A DNA stretch of 64,000 nt from Heterohyrax brucei (GCA_028571685.1 CM053146.1:61475431-61539430), one strand, 5' to 3'. Shown: positions 1 through 11,921, numbered from the stretch's first letter. Numbers and translations: made by a program. Notes: generated from the sequence alone by a model not told the origin.

Positions 1-717
1 CTGCCCCATGGATACATACTACTATTTAATTACTGCCTGTTTTAGATATTTTGTCAGTTAGGATTTAGTTATGAGTCAAAAAACCTACCACTGAGAACTG
101 AAAATAAAGAGTTGTTAAATCAGGTGTTAAAGAACTGTTAGACACCTACAAAGACGCAAAAGGGAAACAAAGGTATCAAGAAACAGTGGGATGCAAGAAG
201 AAACTCGAAATCCTAGGGCTGTTTGAAACTAAGGGAAGTGGTTGAGATTCTTACAGATTTGGGAGAGAGGGCTCAGTGGGGCTGGAGGTCAGATCTCTGA
301 GGAGGTGATGCTGCTGGTGTACCTCGGAGGCCCTCGCCAAAAGACTGGTTCTAAGAAAGGATAAACTACACGCTGGAATCAACTGCTGTTGGTGAGGCGA
401 AGACTGTTATCTGTCTTCTCACTGTGGAAGGGAAAGGTTTTGTTTTCTTTCACTCTCCACTTCTTCACCTTCCTGCCCCTTTCCTGCTGCTCCCCACTTC
501 CCTTCACTCCCATATACACAGCAGATACAGAATACAGACAAACCATTATCTTCACTGAATCCAGAATTTGAGCGCTTACCTTATTCTAACTATCGTAAAT
601 ATTATTCACAACCGAACCACGTAATGGACTACGAATTACCTACGAGTACTGTGTTTACATCCCCTGGAGTTAAAAACATCTTGAGTTGTTTCTTGGTTTG
701 CTTGTTTGCTTCCTTTC
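1..717. other. Unassigned AT-rich sequence
   Basis: No repeat family or gene recognised. A 60-codon open stretch at 389-571 has no recognisable domain and is the length expected by chance. Confidence 0.4.
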
Positions 718-912
718 AAGTTGCCGGTTTTATCCAGTTGCTAGTGGCACCATGTGTCTCAGAATGAGTGTGCTCCGTAAGGTTTTCAATGACTGACTTT
801 TTAGAAATAGGTTGCCAGGGCTTTCTATCAAGGCAACTCAGCGTGGACTGGATCTGCCAGCCTTTTGGTTAGCAGCTAAGAACTTTAACCCTTGGCACCA
901 TCCACAGACTCA
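718..912 (-). mobile_element. AfroSINE, antisense
   Basis: Read on the minus strand it has the tRNA-like head (complement of 'ccttttggttagcagcta'), a middle block and the shared tail. The longer middle block (complement of 'ggttttcaatgactgac') marks the variant whose body contains an extra segment. Badly mutated, so old. Confidence 0.75.
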
Positions 913-929
913 CCTGAGTCTTTCTCACT

Positions 930-1850
930 AACTTACTCTCAGACTCCATTGATCAATGCATCAAGTGATAGAACCTTTTCTTTCCTTTGAGCAGCCCTAT
1001 GAGTCTTACCCTGCCATCAGGACTGGTTGGTCTCTAGCTTGCAGCACAGCTGTCCTCCTAGGACTTTCCATCACCACTGTCACCGTCCAGTGTCGTTCTG
1101 CTTCTCTGAAACCTAGATTTTCTCCTCTTTGATTTTTTTCTCCTTTGAATGGAATGTATCTTCAAGTAATTTCCTTAGGAAGGGTACACAGCAGGTTTTT
1201 GAGACTGTATGTAGCTGAAATTATGTTTATTTTCATTAATCCCTAAGACTGTCAGTTTGAGAAGTTTAAAATTCAAAAACATTTTTCCTCAGAAGCTGAA
1301 AGCTTTCTCCATAGGCTTCCAGATTCCAGTGGGACTGCTCAATAGCACGTATTATTTCAATTCTTGATTTTTGTGTGTTACCTGTTTATCTCCCTTGGAG
1401 GACTCTGGTATTCTTGATATACTTCTAGCATTCTGAAGTTTGATGATGGGTATGCCCTAAAGTGGTATTTATTTTCCTTTTCATCATGCTAAGCCCTCAG
1501 GGGACATTTTGTTACTGGCATCCATGGTCTTGAGTTCTGGAAAGTTTTATTTGACTATATTTCCAATTATTATTCATTTCTTTAATGACAACAACCTTCC
1601 TTCATTTTCTCTGTCCTTACGTTCTTAAACGTCTATGTTTCAGATATTGAATCTCCTGAAACAACTATATACATTTATCTCATATAAGGAATCTGTCATT
1701 TTATTCTAGTTTTTGGAAGATTTTGTCTACTTTATCTTACAACCTTTCTATTTATCTTTAGTATAGCTATACTTTCCCCTCATTTCTCCTTCTATTTTCT
1801 GCCTTCAGTTATACTAATTGTGCTATTTTATAGTTTTATTTGTTTGAAAA
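930..1850. mobile_element. Degenerate old L1-like repeat
   Basis: Pyrimidine- and T-rich sequence whose word order (for example 'tatcttcaagtaatttcc', 'ttgagttctggaaag') resembles a common old mammalian L1-associated repeat. Family assignment is from memory and uncertain; no coding potential. Confidence 0.35.
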
Positions 1851-1983
1851 CTATAGGAAGAAGAGTGCAGCTGGCTCCCCTGAGTCAGCAACTCCTGCTA
1901 CATCGCCGAGTGCAGTCATCACATCAACTGTCAGGTGACAGGGCATCAGGATTAATAAAGCTCCAATAACCCCTCTAGCTCTA

Positions 1984-2031
1984 ACACACACACACACACA
2001 CACATACACACACACACACACAGACACACCC
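1984..2031. repeat. (CA)n microsatellite
   Basis: About 20 CA units, interrupted by one 'catac' and ending 'cagacacaccccc'. The minus-strand open reading frame here, a run of Val-Cys residues, is a by-product of the repeat. Confidence 0.97.
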
Positions 2032-2036
2032 CCACA

Positions 2037-2201
2037 TGAAAACCTTGGTGGCACAATGGTTAAGTGCTACATCAGCTAACCAAAAGGCTGGCAGTTTGAA
2101 TCCACCAGGTGCTGCTTGGAAACTCTGTAGGGCAGTTCTACTCTGACCTATATGGGTGCTATGACTCAGAATCTACTCAATGGCAGTGGGTTTTTTGGTT
2201 T
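2037..2201 (+). mobile_element. AfroSINE, nearly full length
   Basis: Head 'ccttggtggcacaatggtta', then the tRNA-like 'gctaaccaaaaggctggcag', the body 'cttggaaactctgtagggca', and a tail 'atgactcagaatctactcaa' followed by a gggttttttggttt run. These are the standard afrotherian SINE blocks in order. It sits directly beside the CA repeat. Confidence 0.92.
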
Positions 2202-2334
2202 CATATACACTTATATAACATATATATAGATTGCATTAACCTAACAATTACATCACAACAGCTTTCTGATGGTTCAGAGACAACAATAAATTTCTAACTA
2301 TTTAAAGAAGCAGACTACGACAGCTCCAGAAAAC

Positions 2335-2425
2335 TCCCAAAATAAACAATCAAAAAATGTCCATAGTAGCAAAAAGATGGAAGCAACCTAGGTGCACATC
2401 AACAAATGAATTCACTTAATTTAAA
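2335..2425 (+). mobile_element. L1 fragment (ORF2 3' region)
   Basis: Contains 'tagcaaaaagatggaagcaa' followed by 'aggtgcacatcaacaaatga'. This block near the end of L1 ORF2 is shared with the copies at 45.8 kb and 52.5 kb. Confidence 0.6.
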
Positions 2426-2429
2426 AAAT

Positions 2430-3394
2430 ACATGTATATGCAATTATGTTTTTCTTAACAACATTTTTAAAGATATTCATTACTCCACCCTCCCAAGCAC
2501 GGCAGGACCTTAGCACATGAATTACCAATTGTACACCCTAGTAACAACAAATCTGTCAATATTTCCCAGAATTTTTCTTATCTATTTCCATCTCTCTCTT
2601 TGATACAAAAGTGCTATTTGTTTGAAATGCACTAATATGTGTAAATATTTTTTATCCAAACCTGTGCTTACTATTTTTATTTTCCTTTGGAGCAGTTCAC
2701 TTAATTTTTTTCTAAAGTAAGTAATTACATCAGTTTTTTCAGTAAAGTGTATAGTGGATGAATTATCTGCATGTCTCTAATTGTATTTTTTCTTTTTATT
2801 ATTTCTCATTGTAATGATAGTTTAGTTACATATTGAATTTCAGGTTGACAGTAATCTTTCCTTAGCACTTTAAAGATTCTATTGTATTATGTACTGGCAT
2901 CGATGGCACTTGGCCATCTACTATCGTGAATGAGATTTCCATTCTTGGCTGATGGTAAATAGTACATATTTTCTGAAGTTTTCAAGATGTTTTTCCTTGA
3001 TCTTTAATAATCTTCAGTGTCACTAAAATGTGACTCCATATATATTTATTTTTCTCAGAACTTTGTGAGTTTCAAGACTTCTTTTTCTTTAACTTTGGAA
3101 AAACTGTTAAACATTTATTCATATATTCCTTCTGTAAAATTTTTAGTATTTTATTCTGTAATTAATACTGGCTGTATAGTGCAGCTTCCCAATGTATTTT
3201 TAAAATTACTCTTTCATATTTTTAACTATTTCCTTGCAGTATCATCTAAATAAATTTCCCAATGTGATAGTTCAATGCCCTAATTTTCATAAAGGTGTCT
3301 ACTATAAAGTTTATGTCCATTACGATAATTTTGAAATTTTAATGATCATCTATAAAAACTGCAACATTTTTAATTAATTTTTTTTTTTAGTATC
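2430..3394. mobile_element. Degenerate old L1-like AT-rich repeat
   Basis: T-rich sequence with words such as 'tttcaggttgacagtaatc' and 'gtactggcatcgatggcac', resembling the same class of old repeat as 930-1850. It seems to resume after 5010, so the RTE copy at 3395-5010 may have landed in it. No coding potential. Confidence 0.35.
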
Positions 3395-5010
3395 TACCCA
3401 GACAGATCTGTCACGTTGTCATACTGTGGTGGCTTGCACACTGTTGTGATGCTGGAAACTATGCCACTGGTATATCAAATACTAGCAGATTCACCCACAG
3501 CAGACAGGGTCAAGAGTGGATGGTACCAAAGGAAGAAGTCTAAGCTTCACTGAAGGCACAGGCAAAAAACAAGACTCCAGGAGCTGGCATAATACCAAAT
3601 GAGATGTTTCAGCAAACGGTCCCTGGAAGTGCTCACTCATTCATGCCAAGAAATTCAGAAGGCAATGACCTGGCCTGACAAGTGGAAGAGATGTGTATTC
3701 ATGCCCTTACCAAAGGAAGATGATCTAACAGAATGCATAAATCACTGAACTATATCATTAATATCATACACAAGTAAAATTTTGCAGAAGATCATTCAAA
3801 AAGCAACTGCAGAAGCACATTAACAGGGAACTGCCAGAAGTTCAAGCTGGATTCAGAAGGGGGCATGGAATAAAGTATATTATTGTTGACGTCAGATAGA
3901 TCTTAGCTGAAAGCAGAGACTACCAAACAAATGTTTATCTGTGTTTTATTGAATATGTAAAGGCATTTCACCATGCGGATTATAATAAATTATGGGTAGC
4001 ACTTAGAAGAATGGAATTCCAGAATGCTTAATTGTGCTCATCAGGAATTGGTACACAGACCAACAGGCAGTCACTCAAACAGAATAGAAGGATATTGATA
4101 TTGCTTGTTTTAAAATCAAGAAAGTTGCGTGCCAGGCTTGTATCCTTTATGATACTTACTCCATCTGTAGACTGAGCAAATAATCCAAGAAGCCAGACTA
4201 TATGCAGAAGAATGTTACATCCGGATTGGAGAAGATGAAATTAACAGATGACATAACCTTGCTTACTGAAGTTCAAGAGGAATTGAAGCACTTACTGAGG
4301 AAATTCAAAGTCTACAGTCTTCAGTACGGATTATACTTCATCACGAAGAAAATAAAAATCCTCACAACTGTACCATTAATCAACATCATCATAAATGGAG
4401 AAAAGACTGAAGCTGTCAAGGATTTTATATTGGTTGTATCACAAACATTGGTGGACGTAGTAGTCAAGAAATCAAATGATACATTGCAACAGGCAAATAT
4501 GTAGCAAAAGACTTCTTTAAAGTGTTAAAAATGAATGATATCACTTTAAGTTGCAACTGACCTCAGTGTTTTAAACTGCCCCATATGTACGCAAAGCCAA
4601 ACAATGAATAAGGAACACCAAGGAAGAATTGATGCTTTTGAACTGTGGTGTTGGTGAATAATATTGAATACACCATGGACTGCCAGTAAAACAAACAAAA
4701 CTATCTTGGAAGAAGTACAGCTGGAATGACTCCTTAGCAAGGATAGCAAGCCTACACATCACACAGTTTGGACATGTTGTTAGGAGGGATCTGTCCCTGT
4801 AGAAGAACACTACGCTTGGTAAAGCAAACAGTCGCTGAGAAGAGGAAAATCCGTGACAACGTGGGCTGACACAGTGGCTTCTGCAGTGAGTTCAAGTGTA
4901 GTGACTGCGAGGCTGGCACAGGACGGGGCAGTGGGTCCCATTCTGTTGTGTATCGGGTCAGTATGAGACGGAACTGACTCCGTGACACCTAACAGCTCTC
5001 AGTTTTTGCT
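3395..5010 (+). mobile_element. RTE-clade LINE, 5'-truncated
   Basis: The reverse-transcriptase part and 3' end of an RTE LINE. In translation the core motif reads TDDITLL at about 4244-4264, where active RTE elements have a YADD motif. A 100-codon open stretch at 4202-4504 is the surviving piece of the RT thumb and palm. The frame is otherwise broken many times. The 3' end ('gtatgagacggaactgactc' then 'acctaacagctc') is the same tail AfroSINEs use. The first ~115 bases (to about 3510) resemble the body of the AFRO-type element at 18.3 kb, so the left part may be a separate insertion. Confidence 0.85.
4202..4504 (+). pseudogene. RTE reverse-transcriptase remnant
   Basis: Open for 100 codons. 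Residues about 15-22 (LTDDITLL) correspond to the catalytic metal-binding strand pair, with Thr in place of the usual Ala. This is followed by a Lys-rich stretch ending TKKIKIL that matches the conserved 'KKTKI' block of RTE polymerases. It lacks a start context and all upstream RT motifs, so it is a fossil fragment, not a gene. Identification is by family motif and by comparison with the other RTE copies in the window. Confidence 0.7.
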
Positions 5011-6482
5011 TTAGGGCTACCTGTCTCTGTTTTATAATTTTTGATTTAGTAAAATGAAAATACAACTTTATCCTTTTGAGCATTCATAACGTACTTGTTT
5101 GAATACATGTTTAGACAGTTACGTAAAATTAAATTTACTCAGAGTCAACTTACGTTATAATAGTTCATTTGTCGGCAGTCTTTCTGGCAATTAAATTTCA
5201 TCTTTTTCATTTTGGTTCTCAGGCTTTTGTGAATAGAAACGTTTTATTGTTTTGCTCTTTCCTTCTTCCTCTCTGCTCATAGTTCCTTGCCTGGTGGTTT
5301 TTGAAGTTTTCTCATCTTGTCCCCTGTACTCTTAGTACGGAAGCAACAGTTAAGGGCTCTTGTTCCATTCTGATGGAGGAAATAACATGTAAAGTATCAT
5401 CACTCTGGTGACATGCTTTGTTCAGTTTCTGGTTGGGGAACACTCTTTGTTCTCCCATCTCCCTAGGCACAGTCTGCTCCAACACAGTCCAGATGGCATA
5501 CAGCAACAGTTACCAGATTCAAAAATTGAGTTTATTCTTTGTCCTTCATCTTGTGGGAAACATTTTCAATTTCCTTTGAGTCACAAGAGCCAAAACGACT
5601 GCTTTGCTTACTTCTCATTCTGTAACCCAGAATTTAATTCTATGATTCTGTGAGTAGAGCGGATAGGTGCATTAAAACATGACCCCACAGGACACGCAAT
5701 TGAAGGTTCTGCATACCTTCTTTTGTGCACCCTTTCTGAAACTCCCAGTGATCTATGCAGTGGTGAGTTACTTCATTTCATCATCTCTAAACACTTGGAA
5801 CTTGCAGCGAAAAATAGACAACAATTTTAAACTCAGAGTCTTATTTTCCAAACAGAATTTTCACTCCTATTCCTCCTCAGAGTCTAAACTGTAGTGATAA
5901 ATAAATTTCTAAAACTAGATAAACTGCAAGATATGGAAAAGCTTACCATCTAGAACAACACTCAGTGAGCCTTAGATAAAACCACTTACTTAAGTTTCAT
6001 TCATACATAAACCTCAGCAAAATCAGTGCTGTAAAATAACATGTATGATGTGTCAACGTATCTTTTTCTGTACAATTATTAACTTAATGCCTTACAACAA
6101 AACTTTTACTGATTATTTTAAACTCTGACAGAAACTCTGCTCTCAGAACCAGCTATTTGTCAAAGGAAATTCAGGGAGTTAGTGACTAAACTTGAATTTG
6201 GACTCAAGTATTTGTGATTTCTCAATCCATGTTCTTAATCACATTACTACTCTTACACTGACCTTACGTATCAGTTAAATCTTGTATAGTCGTGACAGAT
6301 AACAGCACTACTGAAAGAAAAAAATGCATTGTCACACGTAACTGGAAAGTTTGGGCATGAAATCAACTTTAGAAAAGGCTGGATGTATGCTCAAACAACG
6401 CTGCTGGGATATTCTTTCTTCCTGTTTGTGGTTGGGCTCATCTATGTGTTGACTTGATTCTCAGGGTCTGCATACTAGTAAG
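5011..6482. other. Unassigned sequence, partly old repeat
   Basis: The first few hundred bases look like a continuation of the T-rich repeat left of the RTE copy. The rest (5300-6480) contains short chance ORFs (64-81 codons on both strands around 5310-5650) with no recognisable motif. Nothing else supported. Confidence 0.3.
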
Positions 6483-6686
6483 GAGTCCCTGAGGGGTGCA
6501 GATGGTTAAATTGCTGACCTCCAACCAAAAGATTGGTCATTCAAGTTCATCCAGAGATATCTCAAGCAGAAATCCAACCATTTGCTTCCAAAATATTCAG
6601 CCACTGAAAACTCTATGGAGCAGTTCCACTTTGACACACCGGCTCATCATGAGTTACAATCAGCTTGGTGGTCACTGATTGGTTTA
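6483..6686 (+). mobile_element. AfroSINE, long-body variant
   Basis: Begins 'gagtccctgaggggtgcaga'. The body carries 'cagccactgaaaactctatg' and the tail reads 'gagttacaatcagcttggtg' with a short 'ggttt' end. Orientation and blocks match the copy at 38134-38345. Confidence 0.85.
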
Positions 6687-8886
6687 ACCAGTATAGCAGC
6701 AGAATGGCTACAGTAGCTGCATCAAGGACCAAGAAAATGACAGATTTGCTTCCCAGTAGCTTTCACCCTTCTTTTACTATGACCCTCCTTGGAGCAACTT
6801 GGGTTTTCAGCCCATCTGTTTCCCCATCACTGAGGCCAGCAGAATGGAATATTTCAGTCAACATAAGCGTTGATCACATGGTTCACCACTGTAGATTGTG
6901 ACTAGGATTCCACCCAGAAATATGTCAAAGGTTGTTAGAGAACCAAAATATAATGCAAATAATGCATATCGATTTCTTTTGTGAACAGCAGTTAAGATTT
7001 AATTATTAATACATATTACTCAATAGCATCAAATGTTGTCTAATTCCCTAAGAAGAAATAAAATTGTAGAAGATACACACAAACTGGGGGAAATGATCGG
7101 TATTCAAAATACTCTTGTGACAAAGTTGCTCTGGAAGCACAGTGTGAGGCAATGTTACTAGTCTAAATTGATGCCTGCCTTTCATCCACATGAAAGAGAA
7201 GATGCAGATGTGCAGCAGTTGAGAAGGAGGTGTGAGGGATGCTTAGCTTGATTGAGAAAGGTTAATTACATGTGAAATGAGGCTGGGATTCAGAGGATGT
7301 TTGCTCTAGATTTTGTTTAACGTTATATTAACACTGGGATTCTCTTTATTCTATTAACAAAATAAACTCATTTTTGTTTAGTTTCATTTTACAGTTGCTT
7401 TAATTCCACTGAACATTTATACTATTATTTAATTTTACTAAACATTTGTGGATAGTAAAATACCTACAGATTTAAACAACCGCAGGATGTTAAAGACATC
7501 CAGTTCTTGCAGAGATTTGATCTGCTAATTAGCCACATCAATTTTACGGATCATCGCATCTCACTTAAAATGTATTGTTATATGTTTATAATCTTCCCAT
7601 AATGAGCTTTTATTGAGTGCATAGGCCAACTTCTGTGTGATGTACAACAGACACTCCCCTTCCCCCACCTAAATATTGTGTTCACAGACCCAGTAAATCA
7701 CAGAAACATTCCACTGAAAATAGTCCTCTTGGCATTACTAAATGGCTTGTTTGGGACCACAACAGAAGATAGAGATATTTAAGTGGAAAAGAATTAGAGT
7801 ATTATCCAAAGAGGCTCTACAAAAAAGAAGAAATGAGGAAGAAAGTAAATATCTGATAAATTGATGGGCAACAGGAATTTAGGGACAAATTAGGGATAGG
7901 AATTTGTTTTTGAAGATCCTAGTGACTCTGCGTAGTCTCTTAGTTTCCAGATTTTCTATTACTTAAATGAGAGAAAACTAAAATTTTCTAATTTCTTAAA
8001 GAATGAATTATTTTCAGAATTAATATCTGACTGTTAAAACATATATTTAAAATTTAGATAAGCTACACCTTTTGAGGACTGTGGCAATGTTGGAGTGCTA
8101 CTGACAGTGTTTAACTTTACCTATGCCGTGGGTTCCTAGGAAATAAAAATCTTAAAAAAAAAATCACCCTCATCCTTTTGTGCTATGGCAAATGGTTTAG
8201 CAGAAAGAACCATCTTTCCACACATGACAGATAAACCTTTTGTTATGTCTCCTTTATTTATCTACAACAAGGCCAAACATAGACATTACAAATTCTTTAT
8301 TTCAAGGAAAGCAGACTAAATTGTTCCCACTTGCCATTCTGAACAAAATGCTTGCTAACTTGATTTGATCGGATACTAGTTAGGCTTCTCCCATTTCTCA
8401 AGCTCTTGAACTTTGATCCAACACTGACTATTGAAACAGGGATGATCCCTCCTTAAGGACTACCATAAAAAATAATCTTTGTACATCAGAGAAAAATATA
8501 CCCTGATCCACTGTCTCTTCTTACCACATGCCCATTCCTTGGCCTCATACCTGAGCCTTGTTTACTGCTCTCAATAAAACAGAACTCTGTCTACCTAATC
8601 TTTGAGAGTCTTAAAGACCTCACGGTCAGAGCTTTCTCCTTTCAATAATATCCATTGCCTTGTTATTGTAATAGATACCCCTTATTGTAAACTGTCTTGC
8701 TTCCTAAATTCAGATTTTTTAAAACTTAACATTATATTTATTTAAAACAGATTGAGTATTTATCAGAATTCATTTACCAAAGAGAAAAATTACATGATAA
8801 CTTTTTTCTCATATTAGAAATGTAGTAGCATATTTTCAGTGATGCTTGTGATATAAATAGAGCTGGTAATGAAAATGTATACTTAT
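6687..8886. other. Unassigned, repeat-poor sequence
   Basis: No young repeat recognised over 2.2 kb. Near 8565 the string 'caataaaacagaactctgtc' resembles the polyadenylation region of an LTR, but no LTR boundaries could be drawn. No plausible exon seen. Confidence 0.3.
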
Positions 8887-9430
8887 TGTTATGGAACAAA
8901 TTGTTCCTCTCAACACACGGGTTGGAATTCTATCTCCTGTACCTGTGGATGTAATACCATTTGGGAATGGGTATTACATTTCCTTTGTTACATTAATGAA
9001 GACGCATCAGTGTAGATTGTGTCCTAAGGTTACTCACTTCTGAGTTACATAAAGAAAAGAAAAGACACAGAAGCAAGTACATACAGAAGAAAAACAGACC
9101 CTAACAACTACCAAAAACAAAACAAAACGAAACAAAACTGAAAACTCATTGCCATCAAGTCAACACCAATGCATAGCAACTGCTGCACAGTGTTTCCAAG
9201 TTGTGGCTGCAGAATTAAACACGCTGACTTTTTGGTTAGCAGCTGTAGTTCTTGAACACTGCACTATCAGGGCTCCCTGGTAACTACAGAGAGAGATAAA
9301 TCTACAAGTGCAAGAATTCCAAGAACTGCTGGATATAAGAAGCTGAAATACATAAAGAAGGACTTCTCCCTAGAGACAGGTAATGATTTCAGACTTTTTT
9401 TCATCCTAAACTATGAAAATAATAAATATC
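8887..9430 (+). mobile_element. MLT1-like MaLR LTR, left part
   Basis: Starts TGTTATGG and contains the MaLR blocks 'gtacctgtggatgtaatacc', 'agaaaagaaaagacacagaa', 'caagaactgctgg', 'cttctccctagagacaggt' and 'gaaaataataaatatctg' in order. It holds an AfroSINE at 9112-9280 and is cut by the provirus at 9435. The missing last ~60 bases lie beyond the provirus at 16376-16442. Confidence 0.75.
9112..9280 (-). mobile_element. AfroSINE inside the MaLR LTR
   Basis: Antisense SINE. The tail end is 'aaaacaaaacgaaac' and the tRNA-like head complement is 'tttttggttagcagctgtag'. Flanked by a direct repeat AACTAC (9106-9111 and 9282-9287), as expected of target-primed insertion. Confidence 0.88.
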
Positions 9431-9434
9431 TGTT

Positions 9435-10287
9435 TGCAGATGAAAATTTTTAACACAGAACCACTCCAGGACAGGAATGGCAGGAAAAATGGGCATTCTC
9501 AGGAAGCAAAAGTTCAAAATGTAAACAATTTGTTCCTGAATCTATCATTATCCTTTTACCTTTCCTTTGCTCTCTATGCATAAAGACCTCTAACTCAACA
9601 TAAACAGTGGAGTGCTTGGTATTTTTACTTAGTGCTATCCAGCTTAAGCTGCATTATTCCTCAACAAATTTCCTCTTCTTTTACTCCCAATAGAATATCT
9701 TGGTCACCTAGAGCTCCTGTAACAGAAATTGCACAAGTGGATGGCTTTAGCAAAGATAAGTTTATTCTCTCAGTCTCAGAGGCTACAAGTCCAAATCAGG
9801 GCATCAGTTCCCAGTAAATGCTTTCTCTCTCTGTCAGCTCTGGAGGAAGATCCTTATTATCAGTATTCCCTTAGTCTAGGAGCATCTCTGTACAGGAACC
9901 TTGAGCCCCAAGGACACACTCTGCTCCCAGCACTGCCTTCCTGGTGGTATGAGATTGCCAATTCTCTGCTTGCTTCCCTTTCCTGTTATGTCTCCCAAGA
10001 TAAAAGCATCAAAGGTGGTACAAGTGAGACCCCAGGGAAACTCCCAATTCACTGGATCAGGGAGGTGACCTAGACAAGGGTGTTACAATCTCACCCTAAT
10101 CCTCTTAACATAATCCAATCTTTCCCTGTTAACCATAGGCAGAGAGTAGGATTTACAGCATAGGAAAACCACAAAACGAAGGAGAACCACACAGTACTGG
10201 GAATCACGATCCAGCTAAACTGCTACATATTTTGAGGGGGACATATTTCAATCCATGACACAGAGTATGGTATTTTCTTCTTTGACA
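9435..10287 (+). repeat. 5' LTR of the provirus (interrupted)
   Basis: Matches the 3' LTR block by block: 'caggaagcaaaag', 'gtaaacaatttgtt', 'tatgcataaa', 'cttagtgctatccagct', 'agagtatgg' and 'ctttgaca'. Without the foreign LTR at 9696-10260 about 283 bases remain. The 3' LTR has roughly 90 additional bases between 'aatttgtttc' and the TATA-like 'gcataaaag', so one LTR gained or lost a block. Confidence 0.8.
9696..10260 (-). mobile_element. MaLR/ERVL-type solitary LTR, antisense
   Basis: On the minus strand it begins TGTCATGGATTGAAATATGT and closes with '...aagccatccacttgtgcaat' and 'gagctctaggtgaccaa'. This is the MaLR layout, with the polyadenylation block 'gagaataaac' near its end. The flanking pair TAGAA (9691-9695) and CAGAG (10261-10265) is a decayed 5-bp target duplication. 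A second, longer copy lies at 29725-30313. The short frames at 9632-10073 are antisense to it. Confidence 0.8.
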
Positions 10288-10291
10288 TTTC

Positions 10292-10307
10292 TGGTATCAG
10301 AATTGGC
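10292..10307 (+). promoter_or_regulatory. Probable primer binding site, tRNA-Leu type
   Basis: TGGTATCAGAATTGGC begins four bases after the 5' LTR end (..TTTGACA). The complement of a mammalian tRNA-Leu 3' end (a CCA end preceded by CTTCTGACA) would read TGGTGTCAGAAGTGGG, giving 13 of 16 matches. It lies exactly where a retroviral primer site must lie. Confidence 0.55.
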
Positions 10308-11267
10308 ATTTTGGAGGTGTACTATCTTTGACTGTCTCTAAGGCATCCAGACATGGGCACAGAACCTGATGAACTACTGTGGGAAAGCTCTCAGAACTAA
10401 GCAGAAGAATCTCAAATCCAAGTTTCCTTCTTTTTGTTGATAGCTCTTGGAGGTTTATTGTGAATTTGTCTTGGTTCTTGAAAGTAAAATTTTCTTTGTT
10501 GTAAATGTAGTTATTAAATGGAGAATAGTGTATCTAAAGGATATAGAGCATCTTCTGAGACTCCTGCTCACTATGACAAGCATTATACTCCCTTAACATA
10601 CATGCTTTCTTCTGGCTGGCATAACCTCACTCGAGACAGTTTGGAAAAGTCAGTGGCCACTGGAGGTTCTTATTATCAATCCAACCTAACTTTCCTTGCA
10701 CGGTAAATTATAGAACCAAGGCTCCTCGATTAAACATTCCTAGTGGGCTGAGTATTTTGAGTGATATATTGAGATCTCTAGTAAACACCAAGACAACGAG
10801 ATTGTTTACTGAAGGACACTGTCTCTGTATTAACTAAGCAGAGTAAAGACACATTTCAACTCCAGTCATTCTGCATCCCTGCTCGCTGCTACCTCATCAT
10901 ATCATTCTTTGTCTTCCTACTCCAATGAAAACAGCTCATCCGAACTTCCTATTTTACCTAAAAAAGTGACAAATAAACTCATGCCTGAAATGTCCTTTAA
11001 AATTTATCCCAGCAGTGATGTCTAAGATTTTCCTTTATTATTTTTGTCTCATGGACACTCTTAGAATTACACAGCATTGTGATTTTTGTAAACTCCATGA
11101 GGAACCCAAAAATTTTCTGAAGAATTTCCATCCTTATTGAAGTCTATAAGCCTAAGCTTCTCAACTTTTATCAGTTTGTTCACATGGTTACTGGCCCAGG
11201 GGAAGTTCAAGTATAGCTAGAATAGGTATAATGAAAAGGCCCTAAGAACAGTTTAACCTTAAACATA
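10308..11267 (+). other. Proviral leader and gag region, not resolved
   Basis: By position this should hold the leader and gag. I could not recognise capsid motifs. A possible zinc-knuckle remnant reads 'cattgtgatttttgtaaactc' at about 11074 (His-Cys-x2-Cys-x2-His in translation), which is weak evidence. All frames are closed. Confidence 0.3.
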
Positions 11268-11599
11268 GTCAGTCCATGAATTCCAAATGTCTGACTTACA
11301 GAAAACTTGTATTTAAGTATGGACTTAAATAAAGTCTATTATATTAAAATTTTGAGTTAATTACAAAGGTTTGTAAATATTAAAAACATGTACTATTTTA
11401 TGATGTTACTGAAAACCTTAATGTTTCTGAAATGTTTTACATGCATAGAAATGTAAAACATACAGTATACACTAATACCAATATTTCACTAACTGATGCT
11501 AAGTAAGGACTTTAAGTACCTGTTTCAACTTACTTACATTTTTGACTTAAAGACAAACTTGAAAGGCAGGACTCATGTTCATAACCTTGGGACTGCCTG
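11268..11599 (+). mobile_element. Tigger-like MITE inside the provirus
   Basis: Two imperfect inverted arms of about 55-60 bases (11268-11325 and 11540-11599). The right end reads 'cttgggactgcctg', the complement of the cagGCAGTCCC terminus of Tc/mariner (Tigger-like) elements. The dinucleotide TA flanks both sides (11266-11267 and 11600-11601), the expected target duplication. The interior is AT-rich and non-coding, about 332 bp in total. Confidence 0.65.
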
Positions 11600-11648
11600 T
11601 ATTGATAAATTTGAGCTGCTGGATGATTCGTAGGTCACGAGTAAAATA

Positions 11649-11846
11649 TTGCTTGAGGATATTCCTAAGGCATTTCCTGTGATAGCTCTTAAACTACAGG
11701 AAAAGCTATTTATTAACAGGGAACTTTGCCAGTTTTTAACTGATGCTGGAATGAACCTGTCTGCTGTTAATCCCACCTGTTTACAAAAGTCCTTGACCTG
11801 GAGTGCTAACAAACAGTGGGGGTTACAAGTCAGGAACAAACACTGA
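11649..11846 (+). pseudogene. Retroviral protease remnant (pro)
   Basis: Open for 65 codons. Residues 29-33 read FLTDAG at the place of the aspartic protease active-site triplet; the normal Thr-Gly after Asp is now Ala-Gly (Asp codon 11742-11744). The following residues (NLSAVNP) fit the strand after the flap base in class I viruses. It precedes the reverse-transcriptase remnant in the expected gag-pro-pol order. It is too short and has no frame link to pol, so it is inactive. Confidence 0.55.
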
Positions 11847-11898
11847 TACATTCCCAATCTTTTCAGATATCTCTTAGTTTTGCTGAAGATTTATACCC

Positions 11899-11921
11899 TT
11901 TTTTTTTTTTTTTTTTTTTTT
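11899..11921 (+). repeat. Poly-T tract
   Basis: About 23 consecutive T bases within the provirus between the pro and pol remnants. It could mark an A-tailed insertion on the minus strand, but no adjoining element is recognised. Confidence 0.8.

Noticed and set aside
1851-2054. 67-codon ORF with Val-Cys repeats
   Set aside because: It is the translation of the (CA)n tract on the minus strand.
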